Of a stretch of 44,443 nt of DNA, positions 25,941-34,493 are shown in pieces; position 1 is the stretch's first letter, and the number at the start of each line of letters is the position of its first letter. Source of the stretch: Pedobacter segetis. GTDB lineage: Bacteria; Bacteroidota; Bacteroidia; Sphingobacteriales; Sphingobacteriaceae. Made by a program: the position numbers and the translations under genes. The notes under the pieces were generated by a model. The model saw only the letters and a program-made list of their open reading frames with translations. It did not search any database and was not told the DNA's origin. Where the stretch lies: NCBI RefSeq assembly GCF_016623585.1, contig NZ_JAEHFY010000027.1:1-44443 (forward strand), given 5' to 3'.

Positions 25941-28058
25941 CTAACCTGTTTGAAACAAAAGCTCAATTAAGTATTTATTTTGGTCTATCGTACTGATCTT
26001 TACTTCAGCATCTAATTTTTCTGCCAGATCTTTTATTATAGTGAGCCCATATCCATTTGCGCTGCTTTTAATCTTCAAGCCGTTGGCGATATCATTTGCA
26101 TTACCCATAACTAGGGGTTTTGAAACCATATTTGTAAATGAGATCGTTGGCTTTCCATCTTTAAGATAGGTATCCAAAAAAATCTTACTACCAATAGGAG
26201 AGTTTAAAACTGCGTTTTGAAGGATGTTTCTTAAAACAATGTGTAGTAGGTTATAATCTGTAAAAAATTCTTTATAATCTAACTTGCCAATTTCTAAAAC
26301 TATGGCTTTTTGTAAAGCCTGATGCCCTATAAAATTGCCCACATCTTCATAAATACCTTCTATCTTAACCAATTCTTTCTCTAGCTCAAAATTTTCCATT
26401 TGGCTTTTAGACCATAGTAGCACATCTTCCATACTTTCTAACAATTGTGATGAGGATTGCAGCAGCATTTCTTGGTGTTTTTCCCTTTCCTTTTCATCAA
26501 AAAAAGCATTTTGTTTTTGCTGTATTTTTAAAAATGTAAACAATTGGCTTATGGGGTTGCGCAAATCATGTGAGATTATACTAAACAGCTTAGCCTTTGT
26601 CTGGTTAGCCTCTGTCAATTTCTCGTTCAAAATATCTAACTCTTTATTTTTATTGTCCAATAAAAGATTTGTTTTTTTGATATTTCTGTAATTTGAATAG
26701 ATAGAAAAAAGTGCAACCATCAATAAAAGAGCACCTCCTACCAACAACCATCTTGTTTTCTTTTCCTCATAAAGCTGCCTAGCCTTTATCTGGTTCTCTT
26801 TATCTAAGACAACTATCTTTTGTTGCTTACTTTTATTCTGAAATCTAGCTTCCATTTCTGCTAAATTCAAAGAGATTTTCCTTTGGTTTAATGAGTCGGA
26901 TACTGTTAGGTATTTTGTGAAATAAACGCTAGCTTGTTTTTTGTTACCCAACAAAATATGGGCAGATGTGATTGATTTAAGTAAATCTGCATATTGTTCT
27001 TGATTATAAAGCTTAGAGCCATGTTCTGCCATTTGATAATATTTTATGGCCTGTTCATATTTTTTTAGATCGCTGTAATAATTGCCATAAGATAAGTTTA
27101 CGGATGAAGTTAAAATCTCTAGATTATCGATCCCCGATTGCTTAACGGCTTTATCCAGATATAGTTTAGCCGTTTTAAAATCCCTAGTTTTTAATGCTAA
27201 ACCCGCAATCTCTAAATTTGAAGATACCAGTTCTGACCATTTTCCGTTTTTTGCGGCTTCCGATCTATGTAACAAGCTATAATATTTTAGTGCTGCCGCT
27301 TTGTTGTTTAATTGTGAATAAGCCCTTATAAATTTGCCGTAGGCACTTATATCTACAATAGATGAGAGGTTTAAAAATGGTTTTACCTCGTTTAAATAAT
27401 CAAGTGCTTTTTGGGGCTGTTTAAGTTGAAGGTAAATTTCTGATACCATCATCAGTTTGGTGCCGTAATCAAGCTTTTTCTTAAGGATCTTTGTGGTATC
27501 GGCAATGGGTTTGTGCAATTGAACGCTTTTTAAAAAATTATCCAAAGCAATGCTGTAATAAAATTTCTGCTGTTGGTTATAAAGCCCAAGATTATAATAC
27601 ACATCGCTTTTGTTTTTGAGGGTATCAATGTTTTCTACAAATTCTTTAAGTTGCTGCGCAGCTCTATCAGCCTTGTTCTGCAAACCTAAATAATGGTAAA
27701 TAGAAACAAGATTACCAAGGGGTTTCAAGCTTTTTTCGGTAAGTTTCGCCTCGGCTGCCTCTTTGTAGGCCTGTTCAAAATTAAAAGCGGCAAGTTTGAA
27801 ATTTTGCTTGTAATAATAACCGTTGCCAATAGATTGGTAAAAAGAAAACCTAAACTCGTGATCTATCGGGGCTGTAAATTTTAATCCTTCTGTACCCTCT
27901 TTGATTAATTCGTCAAATGTTTCTGGTTTTCCGGTAAAGGCCGCAAGAATAGCATCGCACCTACTTTTTATGCTCGTTAATTTAGTGTATCGGTTGGTTT
28001 GGCAAAAAAGAAAACTTGGTAAAAACCAAGTAAAAAAAAAGAACAGCTTAAATTTCAT
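25941..28058 (-). CDS. TPR-containing sensor histidine kinase
   Basis: The 705-residue protein has an N-terminal signal or TM segment (FFFFTWFLPSFLFC) and a periplasmic TPR-like helical domain to about residue 400. A coiled coil precedes a single TM near 434-456, and a second coiled coil leads to a HisKA domain with the phospho-acceptor His near 496 (SHDLRNPISQ). The ATPase domain has an N-box at about 600 (LRNILQNAV) and a G2 box (GYGLTIIKDL), but no canonical DxGxG G1 box; the corresponding region reads NDIANGLKIKSS. It follows the LytTR regulator by 7 bp, so they are one two-component system. The gap to the collagen gene contains one near-match to the LytTR consensus (25856-25864), low confidence. 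Confidence 0.9.
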   Translation of the reverse strand: MKFKLFFFFTWFLPSFLFCQTNRYTKLTSIKSRCDAILAAFTGKPETFDELIKEGTEGLKFTAPIDHEFRFSFYQSIGNGYYYKQNFKLAAFNFEQAYKEAAEAKLTEKSLKPLGNLVSIYHYLGLQNKADRAAQQLKEFVENIDTLKNKSDVYYNLGLYNQQQKFYYSIALDNFLKSVQLHKPIADTTKILKKKLDYGTKLMMVSEIYLQLKQPQKALDYLNEVKPFLNLSSIVDISAYGKFIRAYSQLNNKAAALKYYSLLHRSEAAKNGKWSELVSSNLEIAGLALKTRDFKTAKLYLDKAVKQSGIDNLEILTSSVNLSYGNYYSDLKKYEQAIKYYQMAEHGSKLYNQEQYADLLKSITSAHILLGNKKQASVYFTKYLTVSDSLNQRKISLNLAEMEARFQNKSKQQKIVVLDKENQIKARQLYEEKKTRWLLVGGALLLMVALFSIYSNYRNIKKTNLLLDNKNKELDILNEKLTEANQTKAKLFSIISHDLRNPISQLFTFLKIQQKQNAFFDEKEREKHQEMLLQSSSQLLESMEDVLLWSKSQMENFELEKELVKIEGIYEDVGNFIGHQALQKAIVLEIGKLDYKEFFTDYNLLHIVLRNILQNAVLNSPIGSKIFLDTYLKDGKPTISFTNMVSKPLVMGNANDIANGLKIKSSANGYGLTIIKDLAEKLDAEVKISTIDQNKYLIELLFQTG

Positions 28059-28065
28059 GTTATTT

Positions 28066-28776
28066 TTATTTGAACATTTGTTTGGCTTCTTTTAAATAAG
28101 TTTTACCCACCGGAACTTTGATTAAACCTATATCTATCACTTTATTGCCCAAGCTTTTTACTTTATTTATAGCAACTATGAAGCTTCTATGGATACGCAA
28201 AAACTTGCCTAAGGGCAATGATTCTAAAAGTTTTGATAGTGGGTTTAAAGTGAGGTAATTTTTATTTAGCGTGATGATTTTAGTATAATCGCCAAAAGCT
28301 TCTAGATAAAAAATCTCATTTACATTTAACTTAACGATAGCGTGGCCCTCTTTAAAAACGATATTCTCGTTTTCAAAATAAAGATCGTAACAAGCCGCTT
28401 TATCTCTTAAATCTAGAAAATCCATTAACCTCTGCACACAACTATTTAACCTATCGCTTTCAATAGGTTTCAAGATATAATCAAATACGTTAAGCTGAAA
28501 ACCTTCAATGGCATATTCTGGATGGGAAGAAACCAAAACAAACTGAGATTTTATACCACTTAGTGCCTTTATAAAGTCCAAACCATTAATTTCCTGCATT
28601 TCTATATCCATAAAAACCACTTCTGGTTGATGGTGATCTAAGAAATCTTTAAGATCAAAACAATTATTAAAACTTGCCAATAGGTTCAAATTTGCGTTTG
28701 TGCAAATCTCGTTACGCAAAGCGAGCAAATCAAGAGCATCATCGTCTATGGCAATACAAGATAAAGTTTTAGTCAT
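28066..28776 (-). CDS. LytTR family response regulator
   Basis: Receiver domain at 1-120 with the acidic pocket Asp11-13, the phospho-acceptor Asp57 (FMDIEM) and the conserved Lys in ILKPIES. A LytTR DNA-binding domain follows at about 135-236 (EIFYLEAFGDYTKI, LRIHRSFIVAINKV, VPVGKTYLKEA). The 236-residue length is normal. It is the first gene of the regulator-kinase pair and probably binds paired 9-bp sites. The collagen/barrel/giant operon just downstream is the obvious target, but this is inferred from position. Confidence 0.94.
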   Translation of the reverse strand: MTKTLSCIAIDDDALDLLALRNEICTNANLNLLASFNNCFDLKDFLDHHQPEVVFMDIEMQEINGLDFIKALSGIKSQFVLVSSHPEYAIEGFQLNVFDYILKPIESDRLNSCVQRLMDFLDLRDKAACYDLYFENENIVFKEGHAIVKLNVNEIFYLEAFGDYTKIITLNKNYLTLNPLSKLLESLPLGKFLRIHRSFIVAINKVKSLGNKVIDIGLIKVPVGKTYLKEAKQMFK

Positions 28777-28859
28777 CGAACTTTATGGTTTCTGCGGTTA
28801 AAAATAATAAAAAACAATTCTGTTTGCTAGGTTTAATATTTGCAATTCTGCACAAAAAG

Positions 28860-28940
28860 AGAAAAGGAAACGATGGGCGCTTCCTTTTCTACTAAACCTA
28901 AACCTAAACGTATGAAATATCTTCTTTGAGTGAAGATATT
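28860..28940 (+). other. Orphan leader-like segment with two hairpins and a 5-codon frame
   Basis: A 10-bp hairpin (AGAAAAGGAA at 28860-28869 with TTCCTTTTCT at 28881-28890) is followed by ACTAAACCTAAACCTAAACG, then ATGAAATATCTTCTTTGA (five codons plus stop). That short frame lies in a second perfect hairpin (AATATCTTC at 28916-28924 with GAAGATATT at 28932-28940). The layout resembles the untranslated leader before SusC/TonB-receptor genes in this family, but no such gene follows. The rest of the 319-bp gap between the regulator and the LysE gene shows nothing else clear. Confidence 0.4.
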
Positions 28941-29082
28941 ATGTAGTTATCAAAGTGGATGCCAAAAAAATATTCTACTCCTGTTTTTTTAAAAAATCTG
29001 ATTATAAGTTTAATAAACACTTCTTTAAAGGGGTTTAAAAGCAGTTTGTCCAATTTATATTATGAGCGAAATACAATTTGTA

Positions 29083-29090
29083 TATATTTG
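29083..29090 (+). promoter_or_regulatory. Possible -7 element for LysE-type gene
   Basis: TATATTTG matches TAnnTTTG perfectly and ends 5 bp before the ATG at 29096. If used, the transcript would have almost no leader. No TTG -33 element is at the right distance, so this is tentative. Confidence 0.35.
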
Positions 29091-29095
29091 GAGAC

Positions 29096-29716
29096 ATGCT
29101 TTTACTCACTTTTTTGGTCGCTGTTGTAGTCAACTTTCTTGGATATATCCCGTTGGGCAATATTAATCTTACTTCAATGCAGATCAGCATTAATAAAGGG
29201 CTTAAACAAGCTGTAATTTTTGCGGTTTCATTTTCCGTTATAGAAGCCATCTTTACTTTCATTTTAATGAATTTTGCCGAATGGTTTGCCAGCAAAAAAG
29301 ATTTGTTGAGTTGGCTGGGATGGATCTTAGTGGCTGTTTTCATTATTATGGGCATCATCAGTTTGGTACAGGCCGAAAAGGAATCGAAACCCAAAGAAGA
29401 ATCCAGAAAAAGAGACAGTATTAGGACAGGTATTATTTTAGGGATCTTTAACCCCATGATCATACCTTTTTGGACCATCGGGGGAACTTATTTAATTGCC
29501 AATAATTGGATAACAACCGATGGTTTGGCTTTAGAGGTTTTTGCTATCGGAGCGGGGATAGGGTCTTTTTTATGTTTATATCTTTTCGCCAAATTTGCGC
29601 TTTATATCCAAAATAAGTTCTCGTTTAACCATAAAATCATCAACAGAAGTATTGCTGCGGTATTTTTTGGTTTGGCGATATTTCAAATATCAAAAGAATT
29701 GTTGTTTAGTAATTAA
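29096..29716 (+). CDS. LysE-type translocator family membrane protein
   Basis: Inner-membrane exporter of the LysE/RhtB superfamily; substrate unknown (amino acids are typical). The 206-residue protein has the family N terminus with the GPxN-like motif (IPLGNINLTSMQ), about six hydrophobic segments, a charged central loop (EKESKPKEESRKRDS) and the second-half motif GIFNPMIIPFWTIGG. I chose the ATG at 29096 because an upstream TTG frame would overlap the likely -7 element. Convergent with the DUF2157-like gene. Confidence 0.82.
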   Translation: MLLLTFLVAVVVNFLGYIPLGNINLTSMQISINKGLKQAVIFAVSFSVIEAIFTFILMNFAEWFASKKDLLSWLGWILVAVFIIMGIISLVQAEKESKPKEESRKRDSIRTGIILGIFNPMIIPFWTIGGTYLIANNWITTDGLALEVFAIGAGIGSFLCLYLFAKFALYIQNKFSFNHKIINRSIAAVFFGLAIFQISKELLFSN

Positions 29717-29878
29717 GGTTTTTTAACCACAGGGTCCACAGAGAAAACAGAGGGAAATCATTCGTTATTACAAACTCCATGTTTCTCCATTCCCTCATGT
29801 TTAAATTTAACCACGGAGAGTTAGATGGATATAAAACCCCAAATTTTTAAGATTATCGTATTAGCTGCAAAAAAAAAA

Positions 29879-30931
29879 TTATTTAACAGCATCTTCTTTT
29901 TTCAAAAATTCTAAGTTCCATATCTTTTCTGCCTTACGGCCGATGAGCCAAAAGGAAAGCGCTAAAACACCAAAGAATATCGCTTTATGCCAACTATCCC
30001 AAAAATACTCAAAAAACCTGCTGTATAAATTGATGATCAAAAAGGTAGCGCCAAACTCCCTAGCCATTTCATCTTTGTATTTGAAGCCCAAAAAGAAGGT
30101 TAAGCCACAAATGAATAAAGATAAGGCCGCCCAAAAAAGTAAAGTATATTGGCTTACTTTGTACCATTGATCAATAGAAGCATAATTACCAAATATCGAT
30201 AGCAGCCACAATGCACAGAAAGTATAAACAAGCCCGATAAAATAAGTTGCTTGGAAAAGGAAATTAAGTTTTTTGCTTTGCCTAAAAACAATAGAACAAG
30301 CGGTAAGTAAAGCACCAAATACCACAAATCTTAAAGGATAGTTCATCCCCAAGAAATAAAAATTTTGCTTCCCTAAATAACTTGTTTGTGTGCCAAACCA
30401 AGCTCCCAAAGAAAATAAGGCAAAGGCCCAGATCAGCTTAGATTTAAAATAATAGCCTAAAAACCCATAAATTGGGACAGCCAACAGAAAAATCAAAGCA
30501 TAATTTTCAATATCCTTATTTACAGTTTTACCAAAATATGCCAATCCGTTCGCAATAAACATTACCCCACCAAAAAGTAAGGCCTCATTACTAAAAACCT
30601 GTTTAGCTTTGGTTTTTCTTCTTTTATTACCTATAAATAGTAGATAAGCAGCGGCAGCAAAAGACAATAAACTGATAACAATATTTGGCGTGTAATAAAG
30701 CCTTTCCAACAAAACGGTCATTTGTTTATCTAACAATAAGGAGCCTAAAGCAAAAACACCACAAGCCAAGGCCACATAAATGGAGTATTGGGCCAGTTTT
30801 TGCCAGTCGAAAGATTTTACGGCATAGCTCTTTTTTAATTCTCTTGCTTTCTCTTCAGATAATAATTGCTCTTGTTGCCAAGCATCGATCATTTCATCCA
30901 AAAATTCGGCTTTTTCTCGGTTAATGTTCAT
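29879..30931 (-). CDS. DUF2157-like multi-pass membrane protein
   Basis: 350 residues. The first 45 are soluble and charged, in the style of DUF2157 N termini (FLDEMIDAWQQEQLLSEEKA). About nine to ten hydrophobic segments follow, ending in a Lys-rich tail. The function of the family is unknown. ATG at 30931 is used rather than a TTG at 30940. It is divergent from the GAPDH gene. The 162-bp gap downstream to the LysE gene carries an ACCACAGGGTCCACAGAG word of a type often repeated in bacterial intergenic DNA. Confidence 0.7.
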   Translation of the reverse strand: MNINREKAEFLDEMIDAWQQEQLLSEEKARELKKSYAVKSFDWQKLAQYSIYVALACGVFALGSLLLDKQMTVLLERLYYTPNIVISLLSFAAAAYLLFIGNKRRKTKAKQVFSNEALLFGGVMFIANGLAYFGKTVNKDIENYALIFLLAVPIYGFLGYYFKSKLIWAFALFSLGAWFGTQTSYLGKQNFYFLGMNYPLRFVVFGALLTACSIVFRQSKKLNFLFQATYFIGLVYTFCALWLLSIFGNYASIDQWYKVSQYTLLFWAALSLFICGLTFFLGFKYKDEMAREFGATFLIINLYSRFFEYFWDSWHKAIFFGVLALSFWLIGRKAEKIWNLEFLKKEDAVK

Positions 30932-31065
30932 TACAAACAAATTAAGGGATTATCAAATGATTTAAGCGATAAAAGAATTTCAATATAACGTAAGTTTTTG
31001 ATGGCGATGATAAAGCACCTCCCATTATTATCGCAGTTTTGGTAAATTGCACAAAAATAATTTTA

Positions 31066-32073
31066 ATGAGGATAGGAATAAACGGCTTTGGTAGGATTGG
31101 TAGAACATTGTTGAGGATCTTAATAGAAAGGAATTCTGAGAAAATAGCTATCGTAGCAATTAACGATTTGACCGATACCGCTACCTTGGCCCATCTGCTA
31201 AAATACGATTCTGTTCATGGAAATTTTAAGGGAACATTAGATTTTGATGAAAGCCACTTAATCGTAAACGGAAAAAAAATTAAAGTTCTTAAAGAAAAAA
31301 AACCGGCAGACATCAATTGGAAAGCAATAAATGTAGATTTAGTTATAGAATCTACGGGGAAATTTTTAACGGCAGAATTGGCAAATCAGCATATAAAAGC
31401 AGGTGCAAAAAAAGTGTTGTTATCTGCACCCTCTCCAGATAAAAATATCCCAACAGTTGTTTTGGGTGTAAATGATAAAGATATAGATTGGAATAGCCCA
31501 ATAATTTCTAACGCATCTTGTACCACCAATAACGTGGCCGCCATGGTTAAGGTTTTGGATCAAAATTGGCAAATTAAAGAGGGTTATATTACAACCGTCC
31601 ATTCTATGACTGGCGACCAGAACCTACATGATGCACCACATCGCGATTTGCGTAGGGCAAGGGCCGCTTCTTCTTCCATTATCCCAACCACAACGGGTGC
31701 TGCAAAAGCGATAACCAATATTTTCCCTCATTTAGACGGCCATTTAGGAGGTGCGGGAATCCGTGTCCCGGTTTTAAATGGCTCATTAACAGATTTTACC
31801 TGCATCCTTAAAAAACAAACCACGGTAGAAGAAATAAATAGAGCTTTTAAGGCTTCCGCCGATGCTGAATTGAAACATATATTGGAATATACCGAAGACC
31901 CGATTGTTTCCGTAGATATTATCGATAACCCGCATTCTTGTATTTTTGATGCCCAACTGACCTCTATTGTGGGAGGTTTGGTTAAGGTTGTTGGTTGGTA
32001 TGATAATGAGTTTGGTTATGCCAACAGATTGGCAGATTTAATAGATAAAATATCAGATAAGCACCATGATTAA
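31066..32073 (+). CDS. gap: Type I glyceraldehyde-3-phosphate dehydrogenase
   Basis: NAD-dependent oxidation and phosphorylation of glyceraldehyde 3-phosphate in glycolysis. The 335-residue protein starts MRIGINGFGRIGRTLLRI (Rossmann GxGxxG), has the NAD-selective Asp (AINDLTD), the catalytic Cys in SNASCTTNN, the His in TTVHSMTGDQ, and the phosphate-site block RRARAASSSIIPTTTGAAKA. The usual CTTNC is CTTNN, which I recall as normal in Bacteroidota. The ATG at 31066 starts exactly at the conserved N terminus. It overlaps the acetyltransferase gene by 8 bp. Confidence 0.95.
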   Translation: MRIGINGFGRIGRTLLRILIERNSEKIAIVAINDLTDTATLAHLLKYDSVHGNFKGTLDFDESHLIVNGKKIKVLKEKKPADINWKAINVDLVIESTGKFLTAELANQHIKAGAKKVLLSAPSPDKNIPTVVLGVNDKDIDWNSPIISNASCTTNNVAAMVKVLDQNWQIKEGYITTVHSMTGDQNLHDAPHRDLRRARAASSSIIPTTTGAAKAITNIFPHLDGHLGGAGIRVPVLNGSLTDFTCILKKQTTVEEINRAFKASADAELKHILEYTEDPIVSVDIIDNPHSCIFDAQLTSIVGGLVKVVGWYDNEFGYANRLADLIDKISDKHHD

Positions 32074-32500
32074 ATTTGTTGAAAAAGAGCAGGTTTTATT
32101 TTTGAGAAGTGAGATATTACGACAAGGAAAACGAAAACCAGAAGAGTGTGTTTTCTTAAACGATGATGCCGATGATACCTTCCATTTAGGATATTTTGAA
32201 AGGGATAATTTGGTTTGCGTGGCCTCTTTTCATAAACAATCGCATAGCGATTTTATAGGCCAAGCCTACCAACTTAGAGGAATGGCAACGGCAACAAAAC
32301 ATCAAGGAAAAGGAATTGGGAATAAGTTGGTTAATTTTGCGATCGTTTATTTACGTGGAAAAAAAATCAATTATTTATGGTGCAACGCAAGGGAAAAAGC
32401 CTTCAGGTTTTATCAAAGTTTAGGCTTTGAATTGGTAAGTGATTTTTTTGATATCCCCGGTATAGGAAACCATAAGGTGATGTATTTGAAGATACAGTGA
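32066..32500 (+). CDS. GNAT family N-acetyltransferase
   Basis: Acetyl-CoA-dependent N-acetyltransferase; substrate unknown. The 144-residue protein has the motif A acetyl-CoA loop, seen as LRGMATATKHQGKGIGNKLV (Q/RxxGxG/A type), and the C-terminal NAREKAFRFYQSLGFE motif common to GNATs. Its ATG overlaps the last codons of gap by 8 bp, so it is translationally coupled. It is convergent with higA, with an 11-bp gap. Confidence 0.9.
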   Translation: MIKFVEKEQVLFLRSEILRQGKRKPEECVFLNDDADDTFHLGYFERDNLVCVASFHKQSHSDFIGQAYQLRGMATATKHQGKGIGNKLVNFAIVYLRGKKINYLWCNAREKAFRFYQSLGFELVSDFFDIPGIGNHKVMYLKIQ

Positions 32501-32511
32501 AATGAAAAGCA

Positions 32512-32877
32512 TTAATTTAATTTGTAATCATGAATAAGTAATTCTGGAGATAAATTCAATCTATTTGTAAGCTTACGAACCATATCAATAGTGAGTTTTT
32601 TCTTTCTATTCAAAACCTCAGAGACTCTGCTTTTACCTCCAATAACACCAATTAAATCAGTTTGCTTTAAATGCATTTCTTTCATTCTTATTTTTATTGC
32701 TTCAATAGGATCTGGGGCTTCAATTGGATAATATTTACTTTCGTAATCATCAATTACTAATGCTAAAACATCAGCCTCGTCACTTTCTAATGAACCAATT
32801 TTTGCATCAAACAATAGTTCTAGTCTTGCTAATGCAACTTGATATTCTTTCTCGTTTTTAATTATTTTTATATCCAT
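32512..32877 (-). CDS. HigA-like antitoxin, HTH domain protein
   Basis: The 121-residue protein has an N-terminal acidic region (about 1-60) and a C-terminal XRE-type helix-turn-helix (about 63-118; LKQTDLIGVIGGKSRVSEVL then KLTIDMVRKLTNRL), matching the Bacteroidota HigA type. It neutralises HigB and probably represses its own operon. ATG at 32877 is preferred to an upstream TTG at 32883. It follows higB by 12 bp; toxin-first order is characteristic of hig loci. Confidence 0.88.
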   Translation of the reverse strand: MDIKIIKNEKEYQVALARLELLFDAKIGSLESDEADVLALVIDDYESKYYPIEAPDPIEAIKIRMKEMHLKQTDLIGVIGGKSRVSEVLNRKKKLTIDMVRKLTNRLNLSPELLIHDYKLN

Positions 32878-32889
32878 AATCAAAATTTG

Positions 32890-33186
32890 TTAAACTGTAT
32901 TCGCATCTATTTTATCGTATTCAGAATGATTACCAATAAATCGAATAAAAACCCATTGTTTCTCAAAACTAAATTTTGCAACTAATCTATAAGAATTACC
33001 CTTAATGTTGAACACAATTCTACTATTCTTAAGAATACTAGCATTTGCATAAGTTTGTTTTACATCTGCCGGACTTCTCCAATTTGAAGTAATGGCTGTG
33101 TCATACCAAACTTTTAAATGTTGTTCTATTTCTGGATGTTTTTCCGAATAACTTCTTAAAGTACCTCTTGAAAAAATCCTAGGCAT
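32890..33186 (-). CDS. HigB-type mRNA interferase toxin
   Basis: 98-residue toxin of the HigB family (RelE-like fold), expected to cleave mRNA on the ribosome. Recognisable segments are MPRIFSRGTLRSYSEKHPE at the N terminus, WRSPADVKQTYANASIL, and NSYRLVAKFSFEKQWVFIRF followed by GNHSEYDKIDA with the conserved terminal His/Asp region. A TAAATTTG-like -7 element (33204-33211, minus strand) lies 17 bp upstream of the ATG. It pairs with the downstream HigA-like gene. Confidence 0.9.
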   Translation of the reverse strand: MPRIFSRGTLRSYSEKHPEIEQHLKVWYDTAITSNWRSPADVKQTYANASILKNSRIVFNIKGNSYRLVAKFSFEKQWVFIRFIGNHSEYDKIDANTV

Positions 33187-33269
33187 AAGTTCAAATTCTT
33201 TAACAAATTTAAAAAATAGTTCTCAAATAAAGAACTTATGTTGATTTTATTCAAAAGAATAATATAATT

Positions 33270-34241
33270 TCATTCGTTCACCAAAATAATTTTCCCAATA
33301 TGCTTGCTGCTTTCCATTAATTCATGTGTTTTTGAAGCTTCTGATAAAGGAAAAGTTTGATCGATAACCGTTTTAAATTTCCCCTGTTTAATTAATGGCA
33401 AAACGTGTTCTTCAATTTCTTTGGCCAAAGCCGATTTGAATTCAATATCTCTACCACGCAGCGTACTTCCTGTAATCACAATTCTTTTTTGCATCATTTT
33501 CATGATATTAAATTCTTTTGGATTTCCTTTCATCGCATTGATGTAAACCAAACGCCCATCAGCATTTAAAATATTGATATTTTTAGCAAAATAATCTCCG
33601 CCGATCATATCCAAAATAACATCAATTCCTTTTTCTTTTAATTTGGCCTCAAAATCTTGTTCTTTATAATTGATGCAAATATCGGCACCTAAATCTTCAC
33701 AGGCTTTACATTTTTCATCAGTGCCGGCGGTTGCAAAAACTGTTGCCCCAAAAGCTTTTGCCAATTGAATAGCAGTTATACCAATTCCACTGCTTCCGCC
33801 ATGGATCAGAAAATTTTCTCCGGGTTTTAATCTCCCTCTTCTAAAAACATTATCCCAAACGGTAAATAATGCTTCAGGCAAAGAAGCTGCCTCCGTAAAT
33901 GATAAGGTATCTGGAATAGCTAAACAAATATTCTCATCAACGGTTACGTATTCTGCATAGCCACCGCCAGAAATAAGCGCCATCACATTATCTCCTTTTT
34001 TCCATTTTCTAACTCCTTTACCTAAATCTTCTACTGTTCCGGCAACCTCCAAGCCCAAAACATCTTGTATAGTACCAATTGGGGCTGGGTAGTTTCCTTT
34101 ACGTTGGGCAATATCAGAACGGTTTAAACCCGCCGCTTTCACTTTGATCAACACTTCATTTTCTGACGGAACTGGTATCGGTCTTTCTTCAATTTTTAAA
34201 ACTTCTGGTCCGCCCGGTTTGGTAATGATGACTGCTTTCAT
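33270..34241 (-). CDS. Zinc-independent NAD(P)H:quinone oxidoreductase, MDR family
   Basis: Medium-chain reductase of the quinone oxidoreductase / PIG3 type. The 323-residue protein has the N-terminal barrel with AGLNRSDIAQRKGNYP, the Rossmann nucleotide-binding loop HGGSSGIGITAIQLAKAFG, and the segment GADICINYKEQDF typical of the family. It lacks the structural zinc cysteines of alcohol dehydrogenases. ATG start. Single gene between higB and repeat copy C. Confidence 0.92.
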   Translation of the reverse strand: MKAVIITKPGGPEVLKIEERPIPVPSENEVLIKVKAAGLNRSDIAQRKGNYPAPIGTIQDVLGLEVAGTVEDLGKGVRKWKKGDNVMALISGGGYAEYVTVDENICLAIPDTLSFTEAASLPEALFTVWDNVFRRGRLKPGENFLIHGGSSGIGITAIQLAKAFGATVFATAGTDEKCKACEDLGADICINYKEQDFEAKLKEKGIDVILDMIGGDYFAKNINILNADGRLVYINAMKGNPKEFNIMKMMQKRIVITGSTLRGRDIEFKSALAKEIEEHVLPLIKQGKFKTVIDQTFPLSEASKTHELMESSKHIGKIILVNE

Positions 34242-34351
34242 GATGGATCTAATTATTTACAATGCAAATAAACCGCAAAATGATGCCAACAGTTTGAAAA
34301 GGATTTTTTGAAGTTAATTTTAAAACTCAAAATTTTAAAACCTTTTATAAT

Positions 34352-34488
34352 GTGATGCCCGCCTGTATTTTAGGTCAGGTCTCGTTTCTTCAACATGACG
34401 GAGTTTTGAATTTGAAGAGCCGTTTTATGAGTGCATTAGGGATAAAAAGATAGAGTGTAATCCACCAGCTGGCGGACGAACGCCCAAA
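34352..34488 (-). repeat. Dispersed intergenic repeat, copy C (diverged)
   Basis: On the minus strand it begins ATTTGGGCGTTCGTCC, with the GC-rich palindrome CCGCCAGCTGGTGGA, and ends in a block containing CCTGACC and CAGGCGGGC that matches copies A and B (CCTGCCC and CAGGCGGGG). The middle differs. It starts 6 bp after the stop of the preceding gene and accounts for half of the 252-bp gap. The right end found in A, B and D is missing or unrecognisable. Confidence 0.6.
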
Positions 34489-34493
34489 TCAGC

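Noticed and set aside
29035-29478. A 147-codon minus-strand frame opposite the LysE-type gene
   Set aside because: The plus-strand product has the family motifs and membrane pattern; the minus frame does not.
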